Below are positions 55,258 to 64,000 of a DNA stretch of 64,000 bases, piece after piece. This DNA is from Leifsonia shinshuensis (GTDB lineage: Bacteria; Actinomycetota; Actinomycetes; Actinomycetales; Microbacteriaceae). The notes beneath the pieces were generated by a model that worked only from the letters and a program-made list of their open reading frames with translations, had not been told where the DNA came from and did not search any database. The position numbers and the translations under genes were made by a program. Within the stretch, counting starts at the first letter, position 1; every line of letters begins with the position of its first letter. The stretch is taken from assembly GCF_031456835.1 (NCBI RefSeq), contig NZ_JAVDVK010000001.1, positions 3,224,001 through 3,288,000 of the forward strand. Reading direction: 5' to 3'.

Positions 55258-55911
55258 TCAGTCGGTTGCGAGCGCACCCACGGGAAGACCGAGCTCTCTC
55301 TCTGCCGTTGCAGCGAGGAGGTCCTCGACCGCGGGATAGTCCAACGTCGACTCGACCAAGGCCCCACGGACGGCCGAGGCCGCTACCTGACCATCGAGAA
55401 GCGCGAGGATGCGCATCGCGACGACAGAGGAGGGGTCAGCAAGCTCGAACTCGCCGGAGGCGACACCCGCGTCGATTGTCGCCTTCATGTCGACCAGGTC
55501 CAGTTCCATCTGCTGCACGACAGCCGCCCGAATGAGGGGCCGGTCGGCAGCTTGCCGCCATGCATCGAGCCACAGGAGCCCGATCGGATCGCGGGTGGCC
55601 ACGGTGTAGGCGGCGAAAGTGGCGCGGAGCTGCTCTGTGACAGTCTCGCGATCGCGCACGTAGTCCGCGATGCTGGTGCGCTCATCCGCAACCACCTTCG
55701 AGAAGGCCGCGCTGACGAGTTCGTCAATCGATGAGAAGTAGTGCGTGACCAGGCTGAACCCGACGCCTACCTGGCTAGCAACCCGTCGCGCAGTGATGGC
55801 ACCGAGGCCTTCGGAGAGCGCGAGATTGCACGCCGCATTGATGATCTCGTGTCGGCGATCCTCGCGAGGCTTTCGCCGTGTCACATTGGGAGTGACCTGC
55901 GTTGCGCTCAT
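55258..55911 (-). CDS. TetR/AcrR family transcriptional regulator (BetI-like)
   Basis: A 217-residue regulator. The helix-turn-helix is at about 20-60 (INAACNLALSEGLGAITARR then VGVGFSLVTHYFSSIDELV). The C-terminal domain resembles the BetI/RutR-type regulators often tied to N-compound catabolism. It is directly upstream of, and co-oriented with, the NCS1/ureohydrolase operon and probably represses it through the two TTGC..GCAA sites. The inducer is presumably the imported compound. Confidence 0.88.
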   Translation of the reverse strand: MSATQVTPNVTRRKPREDRRHEIINAACNLALSEGLGAITARRVASQVGVGFSLVTHYFSSIDELVSAAFSKVVADERTSIADYVRDRETVTEQLRATFAAYTVATRDPIGLLWLDAWRQAADRPLIRAAVVQQMELDLVDMKATIDAGVASGEFELADPSSVVAMRILALLDGQVAASAVRGALVESTLDYPAVEDLLAATAERELGLPVGALATD

Positions 55912-55923
55912 GCTGCAAGCTTA

Positions 55924-55959
55924 GGACGACTGAGCGCACAACACTCAGAACAGTCGTCC
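55924..55959. promoter_or_regulatory. Dyad upstream of the TetR gene
   Basis: GGACGACTG and CAGTCGTCC are perfect nine-base arms separated by 18 bases, beginning 12 bases before the TetR start. It may be an operator or part of the promoter. The rest of the gap to 56144 shows nothing further. Confidence 0.4.
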
Positions 55960-56144
55960 CCACAGTGCACACAGATCTTGAATTGCGCGTTCCATCAGGC
56001 TGGCCCAATGTGACATAACGACGGGTATCGGCGAGATCGTCCCCGCTCACGGGGTGCGCAGGGTGGCTACAGGCCGTTCAGCTCTGGCGGGAATCTCGTC
56101 CCGGGTCCGAGTCGCTGTGTAGCCAACATTTCGATGGTCACGAA

Positions 56145-56801
56145 TCAGCGCTCGCGAGCGTTGGTATCCAGCGCGATGAGTACGGGCGCATCGGTGGCGG
56201 CGAGCACCTGTTCAGTCGTGACGTCAGGGCCGAGCTCGCGGAGGACGAGGCCCTCAGGTGTGACATCGATGACCGCGAGGTCGGTGATGATCCGGTCGAC
56301 GCACCCGCGCCCCGTGAGCGGGAGCGTGCACTGCTCGACGAGCTTGGGCGAACCGTCCTTGGCGACGTGCTCCATCACCACGATGACGCGCTCGGCGCCG
56401 TTGACGAGGTCCATGGCCCCGCCCATCCCCTTGACCATCTTTCCGGGCACAGCCCAGTTCGCGATGTCGCCGCCCGCCGACACCTGCATGGCGCCGAGCA
56501 CGGCGGTGGCGATGCGGCCACCGCGGATCATCCCGAACGAGGTGGCCGAGTCGAAGTAGCTCGCGCCCGGAAGGACCGTGACCGTCTCCTTGCCCGCGTT
56601 GATCAGCTTCGGATCCTCCTCGCCCTCCCACGGATAGGGGCCGACACCGAGTATGCCGTTCTCGGAATGCAACACGACATGCACGTCTTCCGGCAGGTGG
56701 TTCGGGATGAGCGTGGGCAGGCCGATGCCCAGGTTGACGTACGTGCCGTCCTCCAGCTCCCGGGCTGCGCGGGCGGCCATCTCGTCGCGGCTGCGTGCCA
56801 T
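56145..56801 (-). CDS. 3-oxoacid CoA-transferase subunit B
   Basis: A 218-residue beta subunit of a family I CoA-transferase. The catalytic glutamate is Glu47 in [25 protein letters not shown] precedes it. With the A subunit it moves CoA from succinyl-CoA (or another donor) to a 3-oxoacid such as acetoacetate or 3-oxoadipate. It follows the A subunit with a single base between coding ends, an operon. The order A-B after a GntR gene is common in catabolic clusters. Confidence 0.92.
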   Translation of the reverse strand: MARSRDEMAARAARELEDGTYVNLGIGLPTLIPNHLPEDVHVVLHSENGILGVGPYPWEGEEDPKLINAGKETVTVLPGASYFDSATSFGMIRGGRIATAVLGAMQVSAGGDIANWAVPGKMVKGMGGAMDLVNGAERVIVVMEHVAKDGSPKLVEQCTLPLTGRGCVDRIITDLAVIDVTPEGLVLRELGPDVTTEQVLAATDAPVLIALDTNARER

Positions 56802-56802
56802 G

Positions 56803-57600
56803 TCAGGCTCCCTCGGATCGGGGACGGACAGTGACCTTCTCGATCGGAAGGTCCGCGGACTGCTCCGGGGTGAGGGCGATGACGCGGTCCACGTAGATGC
56901 CCGGAAGGTGGATGTCGTCCGGGCCGAGCACTCCCGGCTCGACCAGTTGGTCCACCTCGGCGATGGTCACCCGACCGGCCATCCCGGCCAGCGGGTTGAA
57001 ATTGCGGGTCGACTTCTCGAAGCGGAGGTTGCCATGGCGGTCGCCGACCGCGGCGCGCACGAGCCCGAAATCGGTGCGGATGGCGGTCTCCAGCACGTAT
57101 TCGCGCACCGATCCGAAGACGTCGAACGGTCGCAGCTCCTTAGGCGCGCTCTCCTCCGCGACGGAGCCGTCCGGAGCGTACCGGTTAGGCATCCCGCCGT
57201 CCGACACGGCCGTGCCCGCGCCGGTGGCCGTGAAGAACGCGGGGATGCCGACGCCGCCCGCCCTCAGGCGCTCGGCGAGTGTCCCCTGCGGCGTGAGCTC
57301 CACCTCCACCTCGCCACCGAGGTACTGGCGGGCGAACTCCTTGTTCTCGCCGATGTAGCTGGCGATCACTCGGCGGATACGCCCGGCCGCGAGCAGCTCA
57401 CCCAGGCCCCAGCCGTCCACGCCGCAGTTGTTGCTGACCACCTCGAGACCGCTCACGCCGCGTTCGAGCAACGCGCGGATCGTCGTGACCGGCACTCCTG
57501 ATAGACCGAAACCGCCGACCGCGAGGGTGGCGCCGTCGGGAATGTCCGCGACCGCGTCGGCCGCAGATCCATATGTCTTGTCCATGCCAGTCCACGTCAT
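56803..57600 (-). CDS. 3-oxoacid CoA-transferase subunit A
   Basis: A 265-residue alpha subunit of a family I CoA-transferase. The glycine-rich [10 protein letters not shown] near residue 30 and [15 protein letters not shown] near 57-71 are family motifs, and [11 protein letters not shown] follows. ATG 57600 overlaps the GntR stop by ATGA; ATG 57585 (MDKTYGS) is an alternative start five codons later. Substrate choice between acetoacetate and 3-oxoadipate is not decidable. Confidence 0.9.
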   Translation of the reverse strand: MTWTGMDKTYGSAADAVADIPDGATLAVGGFGLSGVPVTTIRALLERGVSGLEVVSNNCGVDGWGLGELLAAGRIRRVIASYIGENKEFARQYLGGEVEVELTPQGTLAERLRAGGVGIPAFFTATGAGTAVSDGGMPNRYAPDGSVAEESAPKELRPFDVFGSVREYVLETAIRTDFGLVRAAVGDRHGNLRFEKSTRNFNPLAGMAGRVTIAEVDQLVEPGVLGPDDIHLPGIYVDRVIALTPEQSADLPIEKVTVRPRSEGA

Positions 57601-58259
57601 CGAGCGGGGCGTAGCGCGCGAAGCGGGTCGGGTGTTTCGACGGCTTCGTACGCCTCCGCCAAGCGATCCCGTGCGGCCTGCAGGTGCGCGATGATCAGCG
57701 CGGCCAGGGTTGCCTGGTCGCCTGTGCGGATGGCCTCGATCATGCCGCGGTGCTCCGAATCGGCGGCGTGTCGGCCGCCGAGCTGCCCGATGTTCTCCTG
57801 CGAGTACGGCTGCACCGCGCTCAGCAGACCGGACAGGATGCCCTCCGTTCGGCTCAGGCCGGTGATCTGGTACATCCGCTGATGGAACTCGAAGTTCGCG
57901 CGCATCCACTGGTCGAGCCGTTCGGTGTCGGCCATCGTCTCCACCAGCGATGCGAGCTGGGCGATGTCACGACCCCGGGCCTCGGAGATGACGGCCGAGG
58001 CGATGAGCGGCTCCAGCGCGAGCCGGAGATCGTAGATCTCCTCGAGGTCGGCCCGCGACAGCCGCCTCACCGTCGCGCCCTCGCCGGGTTGGATGACCAC
58101 CAGACCCTCGGTCCCGAGGATGCGGAGCGCCTCGCGGACGGGACTGCGGCTGACGCCGAATCGCTGGGCGAGGTCCTCCTGCACCAGCGGGATCCCAGGG
58201 GCGAAGACCTTCTCGCGAATAGCTCGGCGAATCAGCTCGGCTATCGCTTCTGGTGACAT
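57597..58259 (-). CDS. GntR family transcriptional regulator (FCD domain)
   Basis: A 220-residue regulator. The winged helix (about 1-70) has LAQRFGVSRSPVREALRILG and the FCD effector domain follows with MRANFEFHQRMYQITGL and a late SEHRGMIEAIRTGD carrying metal-site histidines. I chose ATG 58259 (MSPEAIAEL) behind an AAGGAG site over an extension to 58346. It is first in the CoA-transferase operon and divergent from the oligopeptide-type transporter, so it may control both. Confidence 0.9.
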   Translation of the reverse strand: MSPEAIAELIRRAIREKVFAPGIPLVQEDLAQRFGVSRSPVREALRILGTEGLVVIQPGEGATVRRLSRADLEEIYDLRLALEPLIASAVISEARGRDIAQLASLVETMADTERLDQWMRANFEFHQRMYQITGLSRTEGILSGLLSAVQPYSQENIGQLGGRHAADSEHRGMIEAIRTGDQATLAALIIAHLQAARDRLAEAYEAVETPDPLRALRPAR

Positions 58260-58309
58260 CTGCGGAACTCCTTTGCTCGCGCGCCCGGCGACCCTGAGGC
58301 CGACCGATG

Positions 58310-58344
58310 TTGACACGATCCTAGTGGCTGGATGTACTGTATCC
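58310..58344 (+). promoter_or_regulatory. Promoter and GntR-type dyad before the ABC transporter
   Basis: TTGACA at 58310-58315 is a consensus -35. GGATGTACTGTATCC (58330-58344) is a 15-base imperfect palindrome covering the expected -10 (TACTGT at 58335). This is where a repressor would block the transporter operon; the divergent GntR protein is the likely binder. Confidence 0.5.
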
Positions 58345-58404
58345 AATGGCTACGACGTATTCAATGCGTCGAAGAGGCGACGATGCCTACAGACAGGAGA
58401 AGCA

Positions 58405-60024
58405 ATGAAGACTCACCTGACGCGATACCGACGCAGCCGGCGGATCATTCCTCTCGCGGCAGTCGGTGCCGCCGCCGCCATGCTTGTAACCGGCTGCACC
58501 AGCCCCACCTCGACCCCCGCGCCCTCCGACTTCGGGGCCGCGTCGGCAAAACCGGTTTCCGGCGGTACGCTGACGGTGGCCGTCTCCGCCCTCCCGGCGG
58601 TGATCGATCCCTACGCCACATCGCTCCAGGCCAACTGGATCGTGGCCCGAAACGTGTGCGAACCGCTGTTCGACGTCGACACCTCGTTCGGCGTCAAGCC
58701 GGTGCTGGCGGAAAGCTCCGACTACGACGGCAAGCAGACGTACGTGATCAAGCTCCGGAGCGGGGTGAAGTTCCAGGACGGCCAGCCGCTGACCGCCCAG
58801 GATGTCATCGCCAGCCTGACTCGCTATGAGCAGACACCGGGCAACGGGTCGATCCTCAAGTCGCTGCTCGCTTCGGTTGAGGCCACGTCGACGGATACGG
58901 TGACGCTGAAGCTCACGGCGCCAAGCCTGCTCGTGCCAACGCTGCTGACGACCGCGTACATCATGCCCGCGTCGGTTGTCGGGGGACGGGCGGCCACCGA
59001 GGCACTGCCGACGCTGGACTGCACCGGTCCGTACCAGGTTTCGTCCAACGTCGCAGGTCAGCAGATCACGCTCAAGAAGTGGTCGGGTTACACCTCGCGC
59101 ACAGACGCATCCAGCGGCGCGACCGGTGCGAAGCACGCTTACCTGGACTCCATCGTGTTCAAGCCCATCCCGACCGACTCCACCCGCATGCAGGCGGTCC
59201 AGACCGGCCTGGTCGACTGGGCGGCCGGCACCCTCGACGACTACAACACCGCCAAGGCCAACCCTGCTGTGACCGCCTCTCTGATGGCGAAGCAGTCGAG
59301 CCCGACGGTCGTCTTCAACAAGGTCAGCGGTGTGATGGCGAACGAGAAGATGCGCCAGGCCTTCCAGGCCGCGCTGAACATGACCGACATCATGGCGGCG
59401 GGCTTCGGAGATCCGGCCAACTTCGACGTGGATGGAAGCATCTTCACCAAGGACAACAAGACCTGGCACACGGAGGCCGGCACCAAAGGGATGTACAACG
59501 CCCACGACGCAGCAACAGTGAAGAAGTTGCTCAAGGAGGCCGGATACCAGGGCCAGCCGATCACCTGGTACACGACGCAGGACGACCCGACCTGGTACGG
59601 CCCCGCCGTGCCCGCGCAGCAGCAGCTCAAGAAGCTGGGCTTCAACATCGACCTCCAGGTGGTCGACCAGGCGACGATCATCGCCCGCCGCACAGACCCG
59701 ACGAAGTACGACATCTTCTCCTCGGCGATCCCTACATACGCCGACCCGCTCCTGCTGCCCTACCTTCAGAGCACCTTCCCCGGGGGCTGGAAGAGCACCG
59801 AGCGCGATGCGCTACTCGCGACCCTGTCCAATTCGCCGAAGGCGGCGGACCGAGAGGTGGCCTGGGGCAAACTCCAGACCCTGATCTACACCGATGTGCC
59901 CTTCCTCAAGTTCGGGACCGTGTCGGGAGGGACGATCGCGGTCGCCAAGAACGTCCACACGCTGGACGGTCTGGCGAACGCGAGCAACCAGCTCTACTTC
60001 AACTACTGGAAGTCCTCCAAGTAG
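58405..60024 (+). CDS. Oligopeptide-type ABC transporter substrate-binding lipoprotein (family 5)
   Basis: A 539-residue SBP_bac_5 protein. The signal peptide (MKTHLTRYRRSRRIIPLAAV) ends in the lipobox VTGC. The mature chain has the family signature VKFQDGQPLTAQDVIASLTRY near residue 125. It binds an oligopeptide or another bulky solute outside the cell and presents it to the permeases downstream. ATG 58405 follows AGGAGA. Given the CoA-transferase and esterase around it, a non-peptide ligand (for example an ester or acid) is possible. Confidence 0.92.
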   Translation: MKTHLTRYRRSRRIIPLAAVGAAAAMLVTGCTSPTSTPAPSDFGAASAKPVSGGTLTVAVSALPAVIDPYATSLQANWIVARNVCEPLFDVDTSFGVKPVLAESSDYDGKQTYVIKLRSGVKFQDGQPLTAQDVIASLTRYEQTPGNGSILKSLLASVEATSTDTVTLKLTAPSLLVPTLLTTAYIMPASVVGGRAATEALPTLDCTGPYQVSSNVAGQQITLKKWSGYTSRTDASSGATGAKHAYLDSIVFKPIPTDSTRMQAVQTGLVDWAAGTLDDYNTAKANPAVTASLMAKQSSPTVVFNKVSGVMANEKMRQAFQAALNMTDIMAAGFGDPANFDVDGSIFTKDNKTWHTEAGTKGMYNAHDAATVKKLLKEAGYQGQPITWYTTQDDPTWYGPAVPAQQQLKKLGFNIDLQVVDQATIIARRTDPTKYDIFSSAIPTYADPLLLPYLQSTFPGGWKSTERDALLATLSNSPKAADREVAWGKLQTLIYTDVPFLKFGTVSGGTIAVAKNVHTLDGLANASNQLYFNYWKSSK

Positions 60025-60043
60025 GCGGGCCGGAGCGGATCCG

Positions 60044-60928
60044 ATGAGTACGAGCACAGTGACGACGTCCGGAACCGCGCCGGACGTCGCCCGGCCCCGG
60101 TCGCGGTCCCTATGGCGACGGTTGGCCGGGCGTCCGCCCGCCGTGGTGGCCGTGTGTTTCCTCTTGCTGGTCGTGACCGGTGCCCTCTTCGGCCCCCTGC
60201 TGGTCGGCGACCCGAATGCGTTCGTCGGCTCCGCCCGGCTGCAGCCGCCATCGTCGCAGCACTGGTTCGGAACGGACAACTACGGCCGGGACGTTCTGGC
60301 CCAGGTCGTCTACGGAGCGCGCTCGTCACTCCTGGTCGGCGTTGTCAGCGGGCTGGGCGCGACGATCCTCGGGACCGCCGTCGCGCTCCTGGCGAGCATG
60401 TCGCGATGGTTCGATCTGATCGTCATGCGGATCGTCGACGGCGTCATGTCGTTCCCGATCCTGGTGCTCGCCCTCGCCATGGTAGCGATCCTCGGCCCCG
60501 GCCTGTTCACGGTGAATCTGTGTCTGATGATCGTGCTGTTCCCCGGCGTGACGCGGGTGGTTCGGAGCACGGCGCTGGTGGTCGCCGAGCTGCCCATGCT
60601 CGATGCCGCTCGTGCGGCGGGCGCCGGGCGGACCCGTATCCTCCTCCGCTACGTGCTGCCTGCCTGCATGACTCCCATCCTGGTGCAGGGCGCCATCGTC
60701 TTCACGGTCGCCATTCTCGTGGAGTCGGCGCTCAGCTTCATCGGCGCCGGGCTGCCGCCCGACGTGCCGAGCTGGGGCGCCAGCCTCGCCGCCTCGCGCA
60801 GCTACCTGGCCACAGCCTGGTGGATGTGGGCATTCCCTGGAGCCGCCCTGGTCGGCACTGTGCTGGCGACCAACGTCCTCATCGACGACGTGCGCGACCT
60901 CCTCGACCCGCGGATGACGGAGCACTGA
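60044..60928 (+). CDS. ABC transporter permease (DppC/OppC type)
   Basis: A 294-residue permease with an N-terminal cytoplasmic stretch, a first helix near 33-52, and the OppC_N pattern HWFGTDNYGRDVLAQVVYGA near residue 73. The EAA loop reads ELPMLDAARAAGAGRTRILL near 181-200. ATG 60044 is used; the longer frame overlaps the binding-protein gene without similarity. It lies 19 bases after that gene and three bases before the second permease. Confidence 0.9.
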   Translation: MSTSTVTTSGTAPDVARPRSRSLWRRLAGRPPAVVAVCFLLLVVTGALFGPLLVGDPNAFVGSARLQPPSSQHWFGTDNYGRDVLAQVVYGARSSLLVGVVSGLGATILGTAVALLASMSRWFDLIVMRIVDGVMSFPILVLALAMVAILGPGLFTVNLCLMIVLFPGVTRVVRSTALVVAELPMLDAARAAGAGRTRILLRYVLPACMTPILVQGAIVFTVAILVESALSFIGAGLPPDVPSWGASLAASRSYLATAWWMWAFPGAALVGTVLATNVLIDDVRDLLDPRMTEH

Positions 60929-60931
60929 CCC

Positions 60932-61888
60932 ATGCTGTGGTACCTGTTCCAACGCCTGCTCGCCCTGCTCCCGACCGTGCTCGTTCCGCTCATCCTGGTC
61001 TTCCTGCTTATCCGGCTGGCGCCGGGCGACCCTGCGTCAATCATCCTCGGAGACCAGGCAACAGCCGCCCAAGTGGCTTCGCTGCGCCAGCAGATGGGAC
61101 TCGATGAGCCATTGATCGTCCAGTTCGGGCACTTCCTCGGCGACATCGTGACACTGAACCTCGGGACGAGCTCCTTCCTGCAGCGCCCGGTGCTCTCCGT
61201 CCTGCCCGGCTACGCCGCCGTCACGCTGGAGCTATCCGCGCTCGCGCTGGTGTGGGCGCTGGTGTTCGGCATCGTGCTGGGGGCGATTGCCGCTTTCCGG
61301 CGGCGCCGATTCGCCGGCCGCGCGGCGACGAACCTCGGGATCCTCGGGATCTCGCTCCCCAATTACTTCATCGCGCTCGTACTGATCATCGTGTTCGCTG
61401 TCTCGCTGCGCTGGTTCCCGGTCGGCGGTTACGTACCCGCATCGGGGGGCTTCGGCCCCCATCTGCAGTCGCTCATCCTCCCTTCATTGGCACTCGGGCT
61501 CGCCGAGGTGGGGTTCGTCAGCCGGATCACGCGCGGGTCCCTCCTCGACGTCATCGGCGAGCCGTTCGTCGTAACGGCACGTTCGCTCGGCGTGCGGCAG
61601 GCGCGCATCACCGGGATCCACGTTTCCCGCCTCGCAGCCCTCCCCGTTCTCACGGTCGTCGGCCTCCTCGCCGCGAGCCTCATCTCCGGCAGCGTCGTCG
61701 TGGAGAACATCTTCGGGATACCCGGGATCGGGCAGCTCATGTTCAACGCGGTGTCGAACCGCGACTACAACCTCATCCAAGGCATCGTCCTGTTCAGCGG
61801 CATCACGATCATCCTCGTCAACCTGGTGATCGACATCCTCTACGCCGTCGTCGATCCTCGAGTCCAGTACGGAGCGAAATCACAGTGA
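60932..61888 (+). CDS. ABC transporter permease (DppB/OppB type)
   Basis: A 318-residue permease. It starts at the membrane (MLWYLFQRLLALLPTVLVPL) and has the DppB landmarks RLAPGDPASIILGD, LGIDxP-like MGLDEPLIVQF, the EAA-type TARSLGVRQARITGIHVSRL and the ending IDILYAVVDPRVQY. In most Dpp/Opp operons the B gene precedes C; here the order is C then B. Its stop overlaps the next start (GTGA). Confidence 0.92.
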   Translation: MLWYLFQRLLALLPTVLVPLILVFLLIRLAPGDPASIILGDQATAAQVASLRQQMGLDEPLIVQFGHFLGDIVTLNLGTSSFLQRPVLSVLPGYAAVTLELSALALVWALVFGIVLGAIAAFRRRRFAGRAATNLGILGISLPNYFIALVLIIVFAVSLRWFPVGGYVPASGGFGPHLQSLILPSLALGLAEVGFVSRITRGSLLDVIGEPFVVTARSLGVRQARITGIHVSRLAALPVLTVVGLLAASLISGSVVVENIFGIPGIGQLMFNAVSNRDYNLIQGIVLFSGITIILVNLVIDILYAVVDPRVQYGAKSQ

Positions 61889-62829
61889 CAGAGAACGAAC
61901 CGACTCTGGCGGTCGAAGGACTCACGGTGACCGCCCGCCGCTCGGACGGCGCCTACCCCGCCGTCCGGGACGTCGGGTTCCGGCTGGGGCGCGCCTCCAC
62001 TCTCGCCCTGGTGGGCGAGTCGGGCAGCGGCAAGACCCTGACAGCCCTCGCTATCGCCGGACTGCTCGCTGACAATCTGACACCATCCGGTTCCGCGCGA
62101 TTCCGGGGGGAGCAGCTGATCGGGATGCCACCGGCACGCCGCCGCGCCCTCGCCGGCTCCTCGATCGGATTCATCTTCCAGGAACCGATGTCCGCGCTGC
62201 ACCCTGTCCTCCCGATCGGGGTTCAGCTGACCGAGGGACTGCGCGCCCACACCGACCTCTCCCGCGTCCAGCGCCGGGAACGGGCTCGCGAACTCCTCGA
62301 GCTGGTCGGGCTCACCCAGTCGCGCGACATCCTGGGGAACCGGATCGGCCAGCTCTCCGGCGGGATGCGGCAGCGGGTGATGATCGCGATGGCCATCTCC
62401 TGCGAGCCCGAACTGCTGATCGCCGATGAGCCCACCACGGCGCTCGACGTGACCCTGCAGAAGCAGGTCCTGGACCTGCTCCGCGGCCTGCAGCAGCGGC
62501 TGGGCCTGAGCCTGATGATGATCACCCACGACCTCGGAGTGGTCGCCGAGACCTGCGAGAGCCTCGCCGTCATGTACGCGGGAGAGATCGTCGAGAGCGG
62601 ACGGACCGCCGAGGTGATGGCAGATCCCGCACATCCATACACCACGGCACTGCTCGAAGCGTCGCCGCGACTCGGCGACACCCGCCGTCGGCTCCCGTCG
62701 ATCACCAGCACTGCGCCGTGGCTGCGCGACCTGCGCGAGGTCGACCCTGGGAAGTGGCCACGGACCACGATGCGGCAGATCGGCCCCGACCGGTGGATCC
62801 GTGAGACCGTCGAGGAGGTGGCCGCGTGA
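61885..62829 (+). CDS. ABC transporter ATP-binding protein (DppD type)
   Basis: A 314-residue ATPase. Walker A GESGSGKT near residue 48-55, Q-loop [12 protein letters not shown], signature [15 protein letters not shown] and Walker [13 protein letters not shown] are complete. The C-terminal oligopeptide-transporter extension is present ([14 protein letters not shown]) though it lacks the usual cysteine cluster of iron-sulphur DppD proteins. Overlaps on both sides show tight coupling with its partner ATPase. Confidence 0.92.
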   Translation: MTENEPTLAVEGLTVTARRSDGAYPAVRDVGFRLGRASTLALVGESGSGKTLTALAIAGLLADNLTPSGSARFRGEQLIGMPPARRRALAGSSIGFIFQEPMSALHPVLPIGVQLTEGLRAHTDLSRVQRRERARELLELVGLTQSRDILGNRIGQLSGGMRQRVMIAMAISCEPELLIADEPTTALDVTLQKQVLDLLRGLQQRLGLSLMMITHDLGVVAETCESLAVMYAGEIVESGRTAEVMADPAHPYTTALLEASPRLGDTRRRLPSITSTAPWLRDLREVDPGKWPRTTMRQIGPDRWIRETVEEVAA

Positions 62830-63650
62830 GCGCACTGCTCGAGATCGATCAGGTCACGAAGGATTTCGTGGTCGGACCACCCTTCCGCCGGCAGACCTTC
62901 CAGGCCGTCAAGGGCGTTTCGCTCTCGATTGAAGCGGGGGCCTCCTACGGTCTCGTGGGCGAGTCCGGGTCGGGCAAGACCACCGTCGCGCGCATGGTCG
63001 CTCATCTCACCACGCCCACCAGCGGGACCATCCGTTTCGACGGCCGTGACACGACAGGACTCCGCGGCCGAGAGCTTCTGGCGTTCCGGCGCGACGTCCA
63101 GATGATCTTCCAGGACCCGTACGGTGCCCTCAACCCGCGGATGAGCGTCCTTCAACTCATCTCCGAACCGTGGGCGGTGCACCGGCTCCACACGGTCGCC
63201 GACCGGCGACGACGCGCTGCCGCTCTGCTCGACCGCGTGGGACTGCCGTCATCTGCGCTCGAGCGCAAGCCGGTCGAGTTCTCCGGAGGACAGCGGCAGC
63301 GCATCATGATAGCCCGTGCGCTGGCCCTCGAGCCGCGCCTCATCGTGGCCGACGAGCCCGTCTCGGCTCTCGACGTCTCCGTGCAGGCACAGGTGCTCAA
63401 CCTGCTCAAGGACCTCCAGGACGAGCTCGGACTCACATACCTCTTCATCTCGCACAACCTCTCGGTCGTCGAATTCATCAGCGACCACATCGGTGTGATG
63501 CTTCTCGGCGACCTCGTCGAGGAGGGCGACCGGGACGCTATCTATCGTTCCCCGCGGACGGAGTACACGCGTCGGCTGCTGGACGCCATCCCGAGTCTTC
63601 CCGACGTGCGGGAGCGGCAAGCGGAAGGGAGTCTTGCCCGTGAGCGCTGA
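62826..63650 (+). CDS. ABC transporter ATP-binding protein (DppF type)
   Basis: A 274-residue ATPase. Walker [14 protein letters not shown] near 47-59, the Dpp/Opp hallmark [17 protein letters not shown], signature [15 protein letters not shown] and Walker [15 protein letters not shown] are intact. It heterodimerises with the preceding ATPase. The start is GTG 62826. A ribosome site GGAAGGGAG near its end serves the next gene, which overlaps it. Confidence 0.93.
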   Translation: MSALLEIDQVTKDFVVGPPFRRQTFQAVKGVSLSIEAGASYGLVGESGSGKTTVARMVAHLTTPTSGTIRFDGRDTTGLRGRELLAFRRDVQMIFQDPYGALNPRMSVLQLISEPWAVHRLHTVADRRRRAAALLDRVGLPSSALERKPVEFSGGQRQRIMIARALALEPRLIVADEPVSALDVSVQAQVLNLLKDLQDELGLTYLFISHNLSVVEFISDHIGVMLLGDLVEEGDRDAIYRSPRTEYTRRLLDAIPSLPDVRERQAEGSLARER

Positions 63651-64000
63651 GAGTCTCGTCGATTCCTCCGCCGGGAAGATCATCGGCGTCGACGCCGGTC
63701 GCGGTGTGACCGCGTTCCTCGGCGTACCCTTCGCCCGGCCGCCGGTCGGGCATCTCCGATTCCGTGCCCCGCAGCCGCATTCCGGCTGGGACCGGCCTCT
63801 TCTCGCCGATCGGTTCGGCGATTCTCCGATGCAGGAGCGCTCTCCGTACACGCAGGGACTGCCGCTCTCCGAGGACTGCCTGACGCTCAACGTCTGGACA
63901 CCCGAGGGGGCGAGCGAACGGCCCGTTCTGTTCTGGATCTACGGAGGCGGCTTCGCCGGCGGTTCCTCGGCAGTGCCCACCTTCGACGGCGCCCGACTTG
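63640..64000 (+). CDS. Type B carboxylesterase (5' part, runs off the window)
   Basis: The first 120 residues of a carboxylesterase/lipase family protein. GTG 63640 follows GGAAGGGAG. Recognisable are FLGVPFARPPVGHLRFRAPQ, the SEDCLTLNVWTP disulphide-region motif and the oxyanion WIYGGGFAGGS. The catalytic serine (GESAG) lies beyond the window. It hydrolyses an ester, probably of a compound imported by the preceding ABC transporter; with the CoA-transferase this gives an ester-to-CoA-acid route (inference). Confidence 0.88.
   Translation, partial: MSAESLVDSSAGKIIGVDAGRGVTAFLGVPFARPPVGHLRFRAPQPHSGWDRPLLADRFGDSPMQERSPYTQGLPLSEDCLTLNVWTPEGASERPVLFWIYGGGFAGGSSAVPTFDGARL

Overview
The window is high-GC DNA from a Gram-positive actinobacterium. 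The gene types (actinobacterial conjugation-gene remnants, DUF2277, lipoprotein binding proteins with short basic signal peptides, leaderless-looking promoters) and the coding style suggest a soil- or plant-associated Microbacteriaceae such as Leifsonia or a relative. The family assignment is inference; no rRNA or tRNA gene is present to settle it.

Layout. 1-7.7 kb is mixed chromosomal housekeeping: a TetR/SDR pair, a diacylglycerol-kinase-like lipid kinase, a DUF2277 protein, an epoxide-hydrolase-like enzyme, a small membrane protein and a fatty acid desaturase. These are followed by the scar of a conjugative element (truncated SCO6880-type gene joined to a DUF4913 gene) that abuts a truncated acetyltransferase. 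7.0-12.6 kb holds a TetR gene and a polar amino acid ABC transporter in one operon with a gamma-glutamyltransferase and a frameshifted DUF1275 gene. The remains of a copper amine oxidase follow at 12.6-12.8 kb.

13-30 kb is a first carbohydrate island. On the minus strand lie an alcohol dehydrogenase, a KduD-like SDR, a KDPG aldolase and a KDG kinase. Facing them are a sugar ABC transporter and a mutarotase. Then come a lactonase-like amidohydrolase, an L-fucose-dehydrogenase-like aldo/keto reductase, an enolase-superfamily dehydratase, a damaged GntR regulator, a secreted beta-helix protein (possible GH141), a GH42 beta-galactosidase and an intact GntR regulator. A 17-bp palindromic operator recurs at several promoters here.

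30-51.5 kb is a second island. LacI regulators and SDR/epimerase genes are on the minus strand. A long plus-strand run encodes a sugar isomerase, an oxidoreductase, a sugar ABC transporter, two tandem GH29 alpha-L-fucosidases, an aldo/keto reductase, FucU mutarotase, a GH2 beta-galactosidase, a GH39 enzyme and L-fuconate dehydratase. Together the islands look like a system for stripping fucosylated, galactosylated and xylosylated plant glycans (fucosylated xyloglucan is a good candidate) and oxidising L-fucose by the non-phosphorylated route.

51.5-56 kb is a different system: an NCS1 permease, a ureohydrolase, a metallo-beta-lactamase-fold hydrolase and a truncated amidohydrolase, divergent from a TetR gene with two dyad operators between. 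56-64 kb holds a GntR-controlled 3-oxoacid CoA-transferase divergent from a complete oligopeptide-type ABC transporter and the start of a type B carboxylesterase, which runs off the window.

Many genes are packed with ATGA or GTGA overlaps. Seven or eight loci are visibly broken (truncation, frameshift or internal deletion), mostly at the borders between blocks, so the region looks like a recombination-prone accessory segment.
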